A DNA stretch of 64,000 nucleotides from Flavobacterium hankyongi (GTDB lineage: Bacteria > Bacteroidota > Bacteroidia > Flavobacteriales > Flavobacteriaceae): contig NZ_CP085725.1 of NCBI RefSeq assembly GCF_036840915.1, positions 1,922,001 to 1,986,000 on the forward strand, in the 5' to 3' direction. The notes below the pieces were generated by a model that saw nothing but the letters and a program-made list of their open reading frames with translations, did no database searches and was not told where the DNA came from. The position numbers were made by a program, and so were the translations under genes. Positions 27,456 to 35,746 of the stretch are shown in pieces (the first letter of the stretch is position 1; every line of letters begins with the position of its first letter).

Positions 27456-28160
27456 TTAAAAATTATATTGAACACCAAACCCCACATGGTTACTTTTAAA
27501 AGAGGAAGTTCCACCATTTGCATTTTTCCAAGAATATTTTCCGAAATCAAAAACAGCATTACACGACCATTTTTCTGAATCGGATTGAAAAATTTGTGGC
27601 TGAAATCCCCAACCAAAGTATTTCATAGTACGTTTTACAGTTGCATCTTGAAAATTAACTTCATCTACATAAGCAGTTTCAAGAATTTTGCCAGCTCCAA
27701 CACCATAATCAAAGTGTAAACTATTAAAAACCGAGTAAATACCAATATAAACCGGAATTTGAACCATCAATGGCAAATCGCCAGGAAGTAATTGTTCTAA
27801 ACCATCATCGATATGACCATTATAAGAAAGTGGATAAACTCTTAACTTTGCACTTGTAACCCCAACTTTTAATTCGGTACTTCTGTCAGCAGCTAAAAAG
27901 TTAGCCCAATCTTGACCAAGAACAGCTGCTCCTTTAATTCCGAATTTGGTGTTCTTGGCATAATTTAAATGATACGAAGCTTCTAAACTGGCAAATAATT
28001 GCATTGCTTTTCCTTTGTCGGCAACTTCGCCTAAATCGTCTCCTGGTTTTGAGAACGACATCCCCGTATTGAATTTTACGGCTAATTTGTCTAATTGAGC
28101 CGTTGCATTTTGAAATGCGAATGTCAAAATAAGGATAGAAAATAATGGTAGTTTTTTCAT
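27456..28160 (-). CDS. Putative outer-membrane beta-barrel protein
   Basis: 234 residues. Signal peptide MKKLPLFSILILTFAF then NATAQ. Alternating polar and hydrophobic strands (AMQLFASLEASYHLNY, FGIKGAAVL, SAKLRVYPLSY, VYIGIYSVFNSLHFDYGVG) end in VGFGVQYNF, a C-terminal phenylalanine typical of outer-membrane barrels. It is the first gene of the six-gene operon running to 21344 and lies downstream of a TACG-N8-CGTA dyad. Exact fold and substrate are unknown. Confidence 0.7.
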   Translation of the reverse strand: MKKLPLFSILILTFAFQNATAQLDKLAVKFNTGMSFSKPGDDLGEVADKGKAMQLFASLEASYHLNYAKNTKFGIKGAAVLGQDWANFLAADRSTELKVGVTSAKLRVYPLSYNGHIDDGLEQLLPGDLPLMVQIPVYIGIYSVFNSLHFDYGVGAGKILETAYVDEVNFQDATVKRTMKYFGWGFQPQIFQSDSEKWSCNAVFDFGKYSWKNANGGTSSFKSNHVGFGVQYNF

Positions 28161-28205
28161 AATAATCTTCAGAATTAGTGAAACATTTTTGTTTTAATTA
28201 TGAAG

Positions 28206-28254
28206 TAAAATTATGATGAAGTGCTACGTAAAGAAATACGTATAAATTCGTATA
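28206..28254 (-). promoter_or_regulatory. Putative response-regulator site and promoter of the envelope operon
   Basis: On the minus strand a -7-like TAATTTTA lies at 28213-28206, 45 bases before the first start codon. The dyad TACG-N8-CGTA occupies 28237-28252, and a further TACG at 28225 forms a second half-site. The dyad centre (28244.5) is 38.5 bases from the end of the -7 element, the same spacing as in the kinase operon promoter at 31165-31212. Both also share GAAATACGTAT. Confidence 0.5.
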
Positions 28255-28258
28255 TTGA

Positions 28259-28906
28259 CTAAATCAACTTATTATTTTTCGCCTTTTGAATGGCTTCTAA
28301 TTTGTTGTGAACTTGAAGTTTGGTATAGATATTCTCTACATGCTTGCGAATTGTCCCCGGTGATAAAAATAGATTTTCAGCAATAGCATTGTATTTTAAT
28401 CCTTTACTTAATTGCTCTAAGACTTCTACTTCCCTTGATGTTAAACTGATTTCTTCTTTTGCAATTACATCATCAAAAACTAGTGGCTCTCTTAATAGTT
28501 TAAGCGTTTTCATCGCAATTGAAGGTGTCATTCCTGCGCCACCGGATAAGGTTTCTTGAATGCCATTGTACAATTCTTGTGGATTTACCTCTTTGAGAAA
28601 ATAACCATCAGCTCCTGCTTTTATGGCTTTGAAAATATTTTCATCGTTATCAAAAACCGTTAGCATAATGATTTTGATTTGTGGAAACTTTGATTTGATG
28701 ATTGCTGTAGCTTCAATACCATTCATTTTGGGCATTTCGATATCCATCAAAATCAAATCGAGATGGTGATTTTTTTCTAATTTTTCAATAATGTCTTGCC
28801 CATGAATAGCTTTCATGCGCACTTCAACATCAGCAAAAAAACTCAATTTATCTTGAATGGTTTTTTGTAGAAACGTATTATCGTCAACAATGGCAATTCG
28901 AATCAT
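28259..28906 (-). CDS. NarL/FixJ-family response regulator
   Basis: 215 residues. Receiver domain at residues 1-120 with acidic pocket D8-D9, phospho-acceptor D55 (LILMDIEMPKMNG) and the conserved T in IIMLTVFD. The C-terminal LuxR-type HTH is at about 148-210 (LTSREVEVLEQLSKGLKYN, then GTIRKHVENIYTKL). It is the partner of the histidine kinase whose gene ends 3 bases upstream. It is likely to bind the TACG-N8-CGTA dyads flanking this locus; that is inference from position and from the dyad form usual for this class. Confidence 0.93.
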   Translation of the reverse strand: MIRIAIVDDNTFLQKTIQDKLSFFADVEVRMKAIHGQDIIEKLEKNHHLDLILMDIEMPKMNGIEATAIIKSKFPQIKIIMLTVFDNDENIFKAIKAGADGYFLKEVNPQELYNGIQETLSGGAGMTPSIAMKTLKLLREPLVFDDVIAKEEISLTSREVEVLEQLSKGLKYNAIAENLFLSPGTIRKHVENIYTKLQVHNKLEAIQKAKNNKLI

Positions 28907-28909
28907 GGG

Positions 28910-30844
28910 TTATTTGTTTAGTGAAATTGTAATTTGCGTTCCTTTTCCTAAATCAGAATGAATTTGAAAAACACCTCCTATTTCTTCAATACGCTTTTGC
29001 ATGTTTACGATTCCATTTCCTAAATCAATTCCATCAAGATCAAAACCTTTTCCATTATCTGTAATTTCAACTGTGATGCCGCTTTTATTGGGCTGAACCT
29101 GAATTGAAATCGCATTAGCATCAGCATATTTAATTGCATTATTAACAGCTTCTTGAATGGTTCTATACAAATTAATCCCTTCTAAAGATGAAAATTTGTA
29201 GTTTTTCAAGCGATCATCCACCGTAAATTTAAACGCGGTATTTTCTTTTGCTGATTGTGCTTTTTCAATAAAATTGTAAATCCTAGAGCTTAAATCATCA
29301 AACGTAAACTCATTAGCATTCATCGCCCAAATGGTATCTCGAAGTTCCACAATGGTTGTTTTGGTAAAATCACTAATCTTAGTCAAATGATTTTTAATGG
29401 ACATTTCCATTGATGGAAATCCAAATTTCAAATTCTCAACCGAAGAAATAATAAATGTCAATTGTGCTCCAATATTATCGTGCAAATCTCTTGAAATCGC
29501 CAATCGTTGCTCGTGCAATTTATTTTGATTTTCGATTTGGGCAATGGCCGTTTGCAATTCAAATTCTTGTTTTTGTTGCACATTTTTAAGACGTTGTTGA
29601 CGATAAATCAAAAAGCCTACAATAGCGATAAAAAAAGCAAGCAGTGAGAGAATAATAATAGTTGTGGTTTTTTTCTTGGCTTCGGCTTCTTTTTGTAAGA
29701 GTTGTTTCTCTTTTTCTGCGGTTTGATATTTAGTTTCTAGTTCCGCTGTTTGTTCTAAAACGGTTGATTTTAATTTTTCATCCTTTAAATGGTTGTATGC
29801 ATTAAAATAAAAAGCGCTACTGTCTTTCATGTTTTGATACAGGCAAACCAATGTTAATTTTTTATAGGTTTCCGTTAAATACCTGTCGGATTCATATTGT
29901 TGGTGAATCTTTTTAACCTTTAATAATAATTCATATGCTTCACGATACCTTTTCTGTTGGATAAAATCCTCTGATTTGGATAATAATACATTGGATTGTT
30001 CTATTTCAGAATTTAATTCTTTTAAAAGTTTTTCAGAAATTTGATAATACTTCTTGGCATTTTCTGAATTCCCTTTGGCAGAATGAACCGCACCAATTCG
30101 TTGGTTTAAAGTTGAAATCCCAAGATTGTCTTGACAAGATTTGCAATGTTCAAGACTTATTTTATAGGAATTCAGGGCTTTTAAGGTATCCTTTTTATCT
30201 AGATATACATCGCCAAGAGAAAGATAGGTATGACACAATCCTTGTTTCATGTCATTTTTTTGGAGAAAATCAGTCGATTCTTGAAGATACTTGATGGCTT
30301 TTTCATAATTTTTCATTTCAAAGAAAATCAACCCCAAATTGCCTTTTGTCAAACTTGCAATCGTATCATTTTTCCCTTCAAAATATTGAATCGCCTCAAT
30401 AAAATATCTAGTGGCTGGAACATAATCCTGTTTGCTGGCAAATACATTGCCTATGTTAATTTTCGCTTTTGCGACCCCTTCAAAATCTTTATTAACCGTT
30501 CTAATTTGTATCGCTTTTCGATAATTTTCTTCTGATTTTTTGAAATTTTCTTTACGCAAATAAATACCTCCCAAATTTGAATAACATTGAGTAATCAATT
30601 GATGTTTTTTAGTCTTATGAGCCAGTAATAACGCTTTTTCCTCATACACTAAGGCCGAATCAAGCGAAACATCCATGTAATTCCAACCTAAATCGGAATA
30701 AATTTGCGTCGTACGTTCTAAATTAGGCTTGGATTTTAATTCCTTCTTTAAAACTCCTATTAATTGTTGCAAATCTTGTGCGAAAGAAGACATGTTTATC
30801 AGCAACAATAGATAAAAAAAATTTCTCATTTTTGAATTTTGCAT
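28910..30844 (-). CDS. TPR-containing sensor histidine kinase (HisKA_3 type)
   Basis: 644 residues. N-terminal signal sequence to about residue 22 (an internal ATG at 30829 gives a tighter signal), then TPR repeats over about 45-350 predicted periplasmic, a coiled coil (360-393), one membrane helix (394-414), then HisKA_3 with H455 in SRDLHDNIGAQ, and an HATPase_c domain with the N-box around EAVNNAIKYA (565) and DNGKGFD (596-602). It should autophosphorylate and signal to the response regulator encoded 3 bases downstream. The TPR region may sense a protein or peptide in the envelope; the signal is unknown. Confidence 0.93.
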   Translation of the reverse strand: MQNSKMRNFFYLLLLINMSSFAQDLQQLIGVLKKELKSKPNLERTTQIYSDLGWNYMDVSLDSALVYEEKALLLAHKTKKHQLITQCYSNLGGIYLRKENFKKSEENYRKAIQIRTVNKDFEGVAKAKINIGNVFASKQDYVPATRYFIEAIQYFEGKNDTIASLTKGNLGLIFFEMKNYEKAIKYLQESTDFLQKNDMKQGLCHTYLSLGDVYLDKKDTLKALNSYKISLEHCKSCQDNLGISTLNQRIGAVHSAKGNSENAKKYYQISEKLLKELNSEIEQSNVLLSKSEDFIQQKRYREAYELLLKVKKIHQQYESDRYLTETYKKLTLVCLYQNMKDSSAFYFNAYNHLKDEKLKSTVLEQTAELETKYQTAEKEKQLLQKEAEAKKKTTTIIILSLLAFFIAIVGFLIYRQQRLKNVQQKQEFELQTAIAQIENQNKLHEQRLAISRDLHDNIGAQLTFIISSVENLKFGFPSMEMSIKNHLTKISDFTKTTIVELRDTIWAMNANEFTFDDLSSRIYNFIEKAQSAKENTAFKFTVDDRLKNYKFSSLEGINLYRTIQEAVNNAIKYADANAISIQVQPNKSGITVEITDNGKGFDLDGIDLGNGIVNMQKRIEEIGGVFQIHSDLGKGTQITISLNK

Positions 30845-30868
30845 TCGTTGTAGGCTAAAAATAGTAAA

Positions 30869-31153
30869 TTATTTATTGGAAAGAGATTCAAATATTCTTT
30901 TTTGAAGCTCAAAAATTTCATCACTTAACTTTTTCATATCTGTTTTGTGCTGAATTTGATAGGTAGCAATTATATTGGTTTTTTGCTGCAATATTTTTTG
31001 CTTTTGAATTAAAGTTTTCATCATTTTTTTTAGATGAATCATTTTTAGACGATGTGATTTATCACGGCTTTTATTCACCAAAATGAGTTTTACTATAATC
31101 ACAAAGAGTAAAACAAAAGTGACAACAATCAATTTATCCATAAAAAAAGTCAT
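30869..31153 (-). CDS. Small membrane-anchored coiled-coil protein
   Basis: 94 residues. One membrane helix at about residues 6-26 (DKLIVVTFVLLFVIIVKLIL), then a strongly basic and coiled-coil-prone tail (MKTLIQKQKILQQKTN, DEIFELQKRIFESL). It lies 24 bases upstream of the kinase on the same strand and downstream of the second dyad, so it is probably the first gene of the kinase operon. It may modulate the kinase; no family is recognised. Confidence 0.7.
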   Translation of the reverse strand: MTFFMDKLIVVTFVLLFVIIVKLILVNKSRDKSHRLKMIHLKKMMKTLIQKQKILQQKTNIIATYQIQHKTDMKKLSDEIFELQKRIFESLSNK

Positions 31154-31164
31154 TAAATCTAATA

Positions 31165-31212
31165 CAAATTTGACTTAATGACTGCGCAATTTCAATACGA
31201 CGAAATACGTAT
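31165..31212 (-). promoter_or_regulatory. Putative autoregulatory site of the kinase operon
   Basis: The dyad TACG-ACGAAATA-CGTA at 31196-31211 contains the GAAATACGTA core also found at 28233. A -7-like CAAATTTG (one mismatch to TAnnTTTG) lies at 31172-31165 on the minus strand. The centre-to-element distance is 38.5 bases, equal to that in the envelope operon promoter. Confidence 0.45.
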
Positions 31213-31220
31213 TTATTAGA

Positions 31221-31835
31221 TTAATCTATCTGAAACTCTTTTTCCGAATTAATTTCATTGCCTTTATATTCAACTTTCCATCCTACAGAATGGGTTACCA
31301 AAAGGATTTTAGACAATTCACTTACCAATCGATTTTGGGCATTGGTTTTTAAAGATGATTTTTCAATTTTTCTAGCCAAATCGGCTTTTACTTTTTTGGT
31401 AATAGCATTAAAATCATCGCCAGTAAATTCATTAAACTTACTTTGTTCAATATCGTAATATTGAATATCTGGACTAATTTTTATTTCTTCTTTTGGTATG
31501 GAAACGATTCGAATCGTCTTGTGTTTTTCATCAATTTCATACTTCATTTGACGCAGATCATACATTACAGAAACATCAGAATTAGCGACAACAATTGCTT
31601 TTTTATCGAAAGAAACCAAGCCTCCCATATAACTGTCCTTATCTTTAAAGGTCAGTACTTGCGAATAATGGCCTTCGGTCACTACTAATTTTCCAACACT
31701 TTTAATCTGTTCTTGAATGAGATTTGAATTGTATTCGCTAGAAGTTTCAGAATCAGAAGTGAAATACTTGAAGGTAAAAAAAGTCAGGATTACAATTAAA
31801 AGTCCGTAAAATAGTTTTTTATAAAGATTGATCAT
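31221..31835 (-). CDS. DUF4230 membrane-anchored protein
   Basis: 204 residues. One N-terminal membrane helix (KLFYGLLIVILTFFTF), then a DUF4230-like body: SVGKLVVTEGHYSQVLTFKD, KKAIVVANSDVSVMYDL, KTIRIVSIPKEEIKISPDI and a helical C-terminus (ALARKIEKSSLKTNAQ-like). It is anchored with the body outside the cytoplasm. It lies 10 bases after the GSCFA gene and is probably co-transcribed with it. Function unknown in the family. Confidence 0.82.
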   Translation of the reverse strand: MINLYKKLFYGLLIVILTFFTFKYFTSDSETSSEYNSNLIQEQIKSVGKLVVTEGHYSQVLTFKDKDSYMGGLVSFDKKAIVVANSDVSVMYDLRQMKYEIDEKHKTIRIVSIPKEEIKISPDIQYYDIEQSKFNEFTGDDFNAITKKVKADLARKIEKSSLKTNAQNRLVSELSKILLVTHSVGWKVEYKGNEINSEKEFQID

Positions 31836-31845
31836 ACCAGAATCG

Positions 31846-32796
31846 TTAGAATTGCATAAAAGGAAAACGTTGTACTAATGTATCGATTTTTTGACGGGTA
31901 TTATTTAGAAATTTTTGATGGTTTTCCGAATTAGGATTGAACGGTCGGTGATGCATTGCTTTTTGAACGTCGCACACTTTTTGCATCCATTCAAATTCCT
32001 CTTCTTTGACATAATTTTCGAAGAATTTTATCCAAATATAATCAATCGCCGTTTGATTGGGATGCAACATATCCTCAGCATAAAAGCGATAGTCCCGAAG
32101 CTCATCCATCATGATTTCGAAGCTGGGAAAATAATTACACTTCGACAAACTCGACCCAACAACTCTATTTACTGCCGTTATTAAATGCGACTTGCTAACA
32201 TTGTTTTCTATAAATCCATCTTTGATATGACGAACTGGAGAAACCGTAAAAATGAATTTAGCATTCGGATTAACCGAAGTGATCAAAGAAATGATATTTT
32301 GGAGACTTTGCTGAATAACTTCAACCGAAAGCAGCTCTTTGGCAAACTGTTTTTGAGGCACTTTATGACAATTGGCCACAATTTCGCCTGAAATATTATC
32401 GCGATATACCCAAGAAGTTCCTAATGTGATAATGAAATGTGTGGATTCCTGCAATTGTTGATTCGCTGATTCGAGAATGGAATTGAGGTTAATTAGAATG
32501 GCTTCATTGTTTGAAGAACTCAATTCGGAATGGACCTCAAAACAATGCCAAGCTTCGTTATGGAAAAAAATATCGTTGGAGGTAAAATAGTCTTTATGAA
32601 TACTTCTTCTAATAATTTTTTCTAAAGAAACCGCATTAAAAATAATTCCAAAAGGATTCACCACCGATTGAAATTTAAAATATCCCAACTTCTCCCCCAT
32701 ATTTTCCGCAAAACACGAACCTAACGACAGGATTTTCGATTGATAATCGAAAGGAAAATCACTTTTGGCAATGGGAACTGAGGTTCTAAACTCCAT
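31846..32796 (-). CDS. GSCFA-domain protein
   Basis: 316 residues. The family signature is near the N-terminus (SKILSLGSCFAENMGEKL), followed by NPFGIIFNAVSL, FIITLGTSWVYRD, VNPNAKFIFTVSPVRHIKDG and AEDMLHPNQTAIDYIW. The spread of S, GS/N and a late H matches an SGNH-like esterase/hydrolase fold, with likely catalytic residues in GSCF and DMLHPN. No signal peptide is seen, so it is cytosolic. The substrate is unknown. Confidence 0.88.
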   Translation of the reverse strand: MEFRTSVPIAKSDFPFDYQSKILSLGSCFAENMGEKLGYFKFQSVVNPFGIIFNAVSLEKIIRRSIHKDYFTSNDIFFHNEAWHCFEVHSELSSSNNEAILINLNSILESANQQLQESTHFIITLGTSWVYRDNISGEIVANCHKVPQKQFAKELLSVEVIQQSLQNIISLITSVNPNAKFIFTVSPVRHIKDGFIENNVSKSHLITAVNRVVGSSLSKCNYFPSFEIMMDELRDYRFYAEDMLHPNQTAIDYIWIKFFENYVKEEEFEWMQKVCDVQKAMHHRPFNPNSENHQKFLNNTRQKIDTLVQRFPFMQF

Positions 32797-32815
32797 ATTA
32801 GCAGATAATTTTAAT

Positions 32816-32848
32816 CAAAAATAAAAATACAAAATATTAGCGGGACAA
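32816..32848 (-). promoter_or_regulatory. Promoter of the GSCFA-DUF4230 operon
   Basis: On the minus strand TATTTTTG at 32823-32816 matches TAnnTTTG. A TTG at 32848-32846 lies 22 bases upstream of it, slightly longer than ideal. The start codon follows about 20 bases after the -7 element. Confidence 0.5.
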
Positions 32849-32947
32849 TTTTAACGATTTCTTCACTCTTTTATTCCTTATTTTTGTTCCACCAAACAAA
32901 CCACTGCGCTACTTCTAAAAATTCTATGACATCGCAACTACCAAAAA

Positions 32948-32998
32948 GTTTGCAAAAGCAAACACCAATAAAAATATGCGATCGCATATATACCTTTA
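32948..32998 (+). promoter_or_regulatory. Palindromic operator region before the ABC exporter
   Basis: Two inverted repeats precede a -7-like TACCTTTA (32991-32998): GTTTGC-AAAA-GCAAAC at 32948-32963 and the perfect 16-base palindrome ATATGCGATCGCATAT at 32974-32989, which directly abuts the -7 element. Placement between -10 and -30 suggests a repressor-binding site. The start codon is 23 bases downstream. Confidence 0.6.
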
Positions 32999-33021
32999 AA
33001 AAACAATAAACAAAGTCATAT

Positions 33022-34782
33022 ATGAAACTACTATATAGTTATTTAAAAAAACACAAAGCCTTATTGTTTTTCGCATTATTAATGGCAGCCGTCAATATTT
33101 GTTTTAGTTTGAGTGATTCAATTATCACAGGTAAACTAATGCAAGATTGCGGTGTAGGAATTACAAAATACAAAGGAAATGAATTAGGCTTTATCAAAGC
33201 TGTTGGCTTTTGGTTGGGACTTTCTCTGGGAGCTGCCATGATTTCGCGTATTACCAAAAACTTTCAGGATTACTTTACCAACATTGTGATTCAACGCACT
33301 GGTGCCGAAATGTATACCGACGGTATCAAAAAATCGTTAGACTTACCTTACATGGAGTTTGAAGACCAACAAAGTGGTAAAACGTTAAGCATGCTTCAAA
33401 AAGTACGTTTAGATTCTGAGAAACTAATCACACTTTCTATTTCCTTGATTTTTCAAACAATAATAGGGTTCATTTTTGTCTTGGTATACATCTCTAGAAT
33501 TGATTTTAGAATTGCGATTGTATTTATTTTAACCGCTCCAATTATTGCTTACATTAGTTCTTTTTTAGGTAAAAAAATCAAAGCTGTTTCTAGAAAAATT
33601 GTGCAACAAACCAATTCCTTGGCCGGTTCTACCACCGAAAGCTTACGCAACATTGAATTGGTAAAAAGTTTAGGCTTAACCCAACAAGAAGAAGGCCGAT
33701 TAAACTCAAATACCCTAAAAATTTTACAACTCGAATTGCAAAAAATTAGATTTATTCGAAGTTTGAGTTTTATCCAAGGAACAACTGTTCACTTTATGCG
33801 TACTTGCATTGTTTTTACTTTATACTATTTTTTATTTAATAGCAAAATAGTGGTCGGCGACTTATTGACCATGGTATTTTTCACCTTCTTTATTTTTAAT
33901 CCATTACAAGAACTCGGCGCTTTCATTATTGCTAAAAATGAGACCAAGGTTTCGATGGAAAACTTTGAAAAACTGTTAAGTGCTACTTCTGAATTCCGTC
34001 CAGAACAACCTAAAAAATTCGGAACGATTCAATCCTTAACTTTTTCCAATGTACATTTTCAACATAAAACCGCAAGTCAACCCGCAGTCGAGAACATCAA
34101 TTTCACTATTAAGCAAGGAGAGACCGTGGCTTTCGTTGGGCCATCAGGGGCTGGTAAAACTACTTTGGTCAAACTTTTAGTAGGTTTATATCCTCCCGCA
34201 GAAGGTAATATCCTGTACAACAATATTGATTCTAAAGAAATTGATTTATTAGATTTACGTCAGCAATTAGGATTTGTAACGCAAGATGCTCAATTATTTT
34301 CCGGAACGATTAAAGAAAATTTACTATTTGTAAAACCTGACGCAACCGATCAGGAATTATTAGATGCTTTATACAAAGCCAGCTGTCAGAATTTATTAAA
34401 ACGAGCCGAAAATGGTATAGACACCACTATTGGCGAAGGTGGAATAAAAGTATCGGGTGGAGAAAAGCAACGTTTGTCGATTGCCCGTGCGATATTACGT
34501 CACCCTAACTTATTGATTTTTGACGAAGCGACCTCAGCCTTAGATTCTATAACGGAAGAGGAAATTACCTCAACAATTAGAAATATTTCTGATGAGGATA
34601 GAATTACTGTATTGATAGCACACCGTTTATCAACAATTATGCATGCTGATAAGATTTTTGTATTAGAACAAGGAAAAATTATCGAACAAGGAAAACACGA
34701 GGATTTATTAGCTGAAAAAGGCTTGTACTATGCGATGTGGAGACAGCAAATAGGTGAAAGAAAAAGTTCTGCTTCAGCATAA
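33022..34782 (+). CDS. ABC transporter, fused permease and ATPase (exporter)
   Basis: 586 residues. The N-terminal half has membrane helices of the type I exporter fold (from LLFFALLMAAVNICFSLSD through FMRTCIVFTLYYFLF). The ATPase domain has Walker A GPSGAGKTT (about 373-381), Q-loop LGFVTQDAQLFS, signature VSGGEKQRLS, Walker B LLIFDEATSALD and the switch histidine in VLIAHRLST. It probably acts as a homodimer exporting a lipid, drug or peptide; the substrate is unknown. It stands alone, with its own palindromic promoter region and terminator. Confidence 0.93.
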   Translation: MKLLYSYLKKHKALLFFALLMAAVNICFSLSDSIITGKLMQDCGVGITKYKGNELGFIKAVGFWLGLSLGAAMISRITKNFQDYFTNIVIQRTGAEMYTDGIKKSLDLPYMEFEDQQSGKTLSMLQKVRLDSEKLITLSISLIFQTIIGFIFVLVYISRIDFRIAIVFILTAPIIAYISSFLGKKIKAVSRKIVQQTNSLAGSTTESLRNIELVKSLGLTQQEEGRLNSNTLKILQLELQKIRFIRSLSFIQGTTVHFMRTCIVFTLYYFLFNSKIVVGDLLTMVFFTFFIFNPLQELGAFIIAKNETKVSMENFEKLLSATSEFRPEQPKKFGTIQSLTFSNVHFQHKTASQPAVENINFTIKQGETVAFVGPSGAGKTTLVKLLVGLYPPAEGNILYNNIDSKEIDLLDLRQQLGFVTQDAQLFSGTIKENLLFVKPDATDQELLDALYKASCQNLLKRAENGIDTTIGEGGIKVSGGEKQRLSIARAILRHPNLLIFDEATSALDSITEEEITSTIRNISDEDRITVLIAHRLSTIMHADKIFVLEQGKIIEQGKHEDLLAEKGLYYAMWRQQIGERKSSASA

Positions 34783-34783
34783 A

Positions 34784-34818
34784 AAAAGCCCCAAACAATA
34801 AGTTTTGGGGCTTTTTTA
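34784..34818. terminator. Bidirectional terminator
   Basis: AAAAAAGCCCCAAAC pairs with GTTTTGGGGCTTTTTT (one slip) between the ABC exporter (plus) and the convergent lipoprotein gene (minus). T-runs flank both sides. Confidence 0.9.
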
Positions 34819-34834
34819 TTTTAATTTTATATGT

Positions 34835-35635
34835 CTAGTAAAAAAATTGAGTTGTTGACGAAGTGCCTCCGTGAGTTTCAGTTACCATTTTAGGATAGTT
34901 GTTTGATTCGTAAACAAATGTGTAAGAAGTCAAACCATTAGCAGTCGAATTCTCTGATACAATATTATTATTAATACCATTTGCTATACTATAACAGAAA
35001 TTTAATTTGCTATAACCTGTAATGTTTTTAAGAGGATTTATTTTATTATCATATCCATATACAATAACATCGTCTGAGTTACCAAGATCATCAAATAACT
35101 CAATTTTAGAAACTTCTCCATTAGAAAAATAAATTTTACCTATTTGATCTAAATTAGTTTGTGATAATAAATCTCCGCTATAATAATTTACAGAAACAGT
35201 TCCATCTGTATTATAAGTGTAAACTTCTTTTTGGCCCCAATCAACATTTGGTTGTAAAGAAACCATAGAAATTATTCTACCACTAGCATCGTATGAATAA
35301 TTGTCTACCTGATCAACTGTTCCATCATTTAACTTATATTCTATTTTTGTAATATTATCACCTGTATATGTAAAAAACAAATCAACCTCAGCACTATCAT
35401 CAATAATAGTTACAATTTTATTTCCATTGTATGTTAAATTTGAAGTTATAGTAGCTCCAGTTTCATTACTAATTATCTTCTTTACCAAAATAGAACTAGG
35501 TGAGGGGTTTGATGGATTCGAAGGATTTGTAGGATTAGTTGAACTATCAGATGGTGGCATGTTAGGCTCAATATCATGAGAACATGAATTTAAAAGAAGT
35601 GCAAAAGCACCTATGATATAGGTAATTTTTTTCAT
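34835..35635 (-). CDS. YD-like lipoprotein
   Basis: 266 residues from ATG at 35635; the longer frame to 35716 would run through the terminator of the next gene. Lipobox signal MKKITYIIGAFALLLNSCS, then a Pro/Asn/Ser linker (STNPTNPSNPSNPSP). The body has YD-like strands (LFFTYTGDNITKIEYK, NYSYDASGRIISM, VYTYNTDGTVSVNYY). It is a paralogue of the lipoprotein at 35747. It is probably surface or periplasmic; function unknown. Confidence 0.75.
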   Translation of the reverse strand: MKKITYIIGAFALLLNSCSHDIEPNMPPSDSSTNPTNPSNPSNPSPSSILVKKIISNETGATITSNLTYNGNKIVTIIDDSAEVDLFFTYTGDNITKIEYKLNDGTVDQVDNYSYDASGRIISMVSLQPNVDWGQKEVYTYNTDGTVSVNYYSGDLLSQTNLDQIGKIYFSNGEVSKIELFDDLGNSDDVIVYGYDNKINPLKNITGYSKLNFCYSIANGINNNIVSENSTANGLTSYTFVYESNNYPKMVTETHGGTSSTTQFFY

Positions 35636-35667
35636 AATAGATTTTGAATTTTTTTTGCGAATTAACA

Positions 35668-35702
35668 AAAAAAAGCTGAAAGTTAAACTCTCAGCTTTTA
35701 AA
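35668..35702 (-). terminator. Terminator of the lipoprotein gene at 35747
   Basis: Read on the minus strand, AAAGCTGAGAG-TTTAA-CTTTCAGCTTT is followed by a T-run, 45 bases after the stop at 35747. It closely resembles the hairpin at 36617-36650. Confidence 0.85.
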
Positions 35703-35746
35703 AAATGATTAATCAAAGTATTTTTGTTTTTTATATAACAATTAAG

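Noticed and set aside
32975..32988. GCGATCGC resembling the cyanobacterial HIP1 motif.
   Set aside because: A single copy inside a longer palindrome at a promoter is better explained as an operator.
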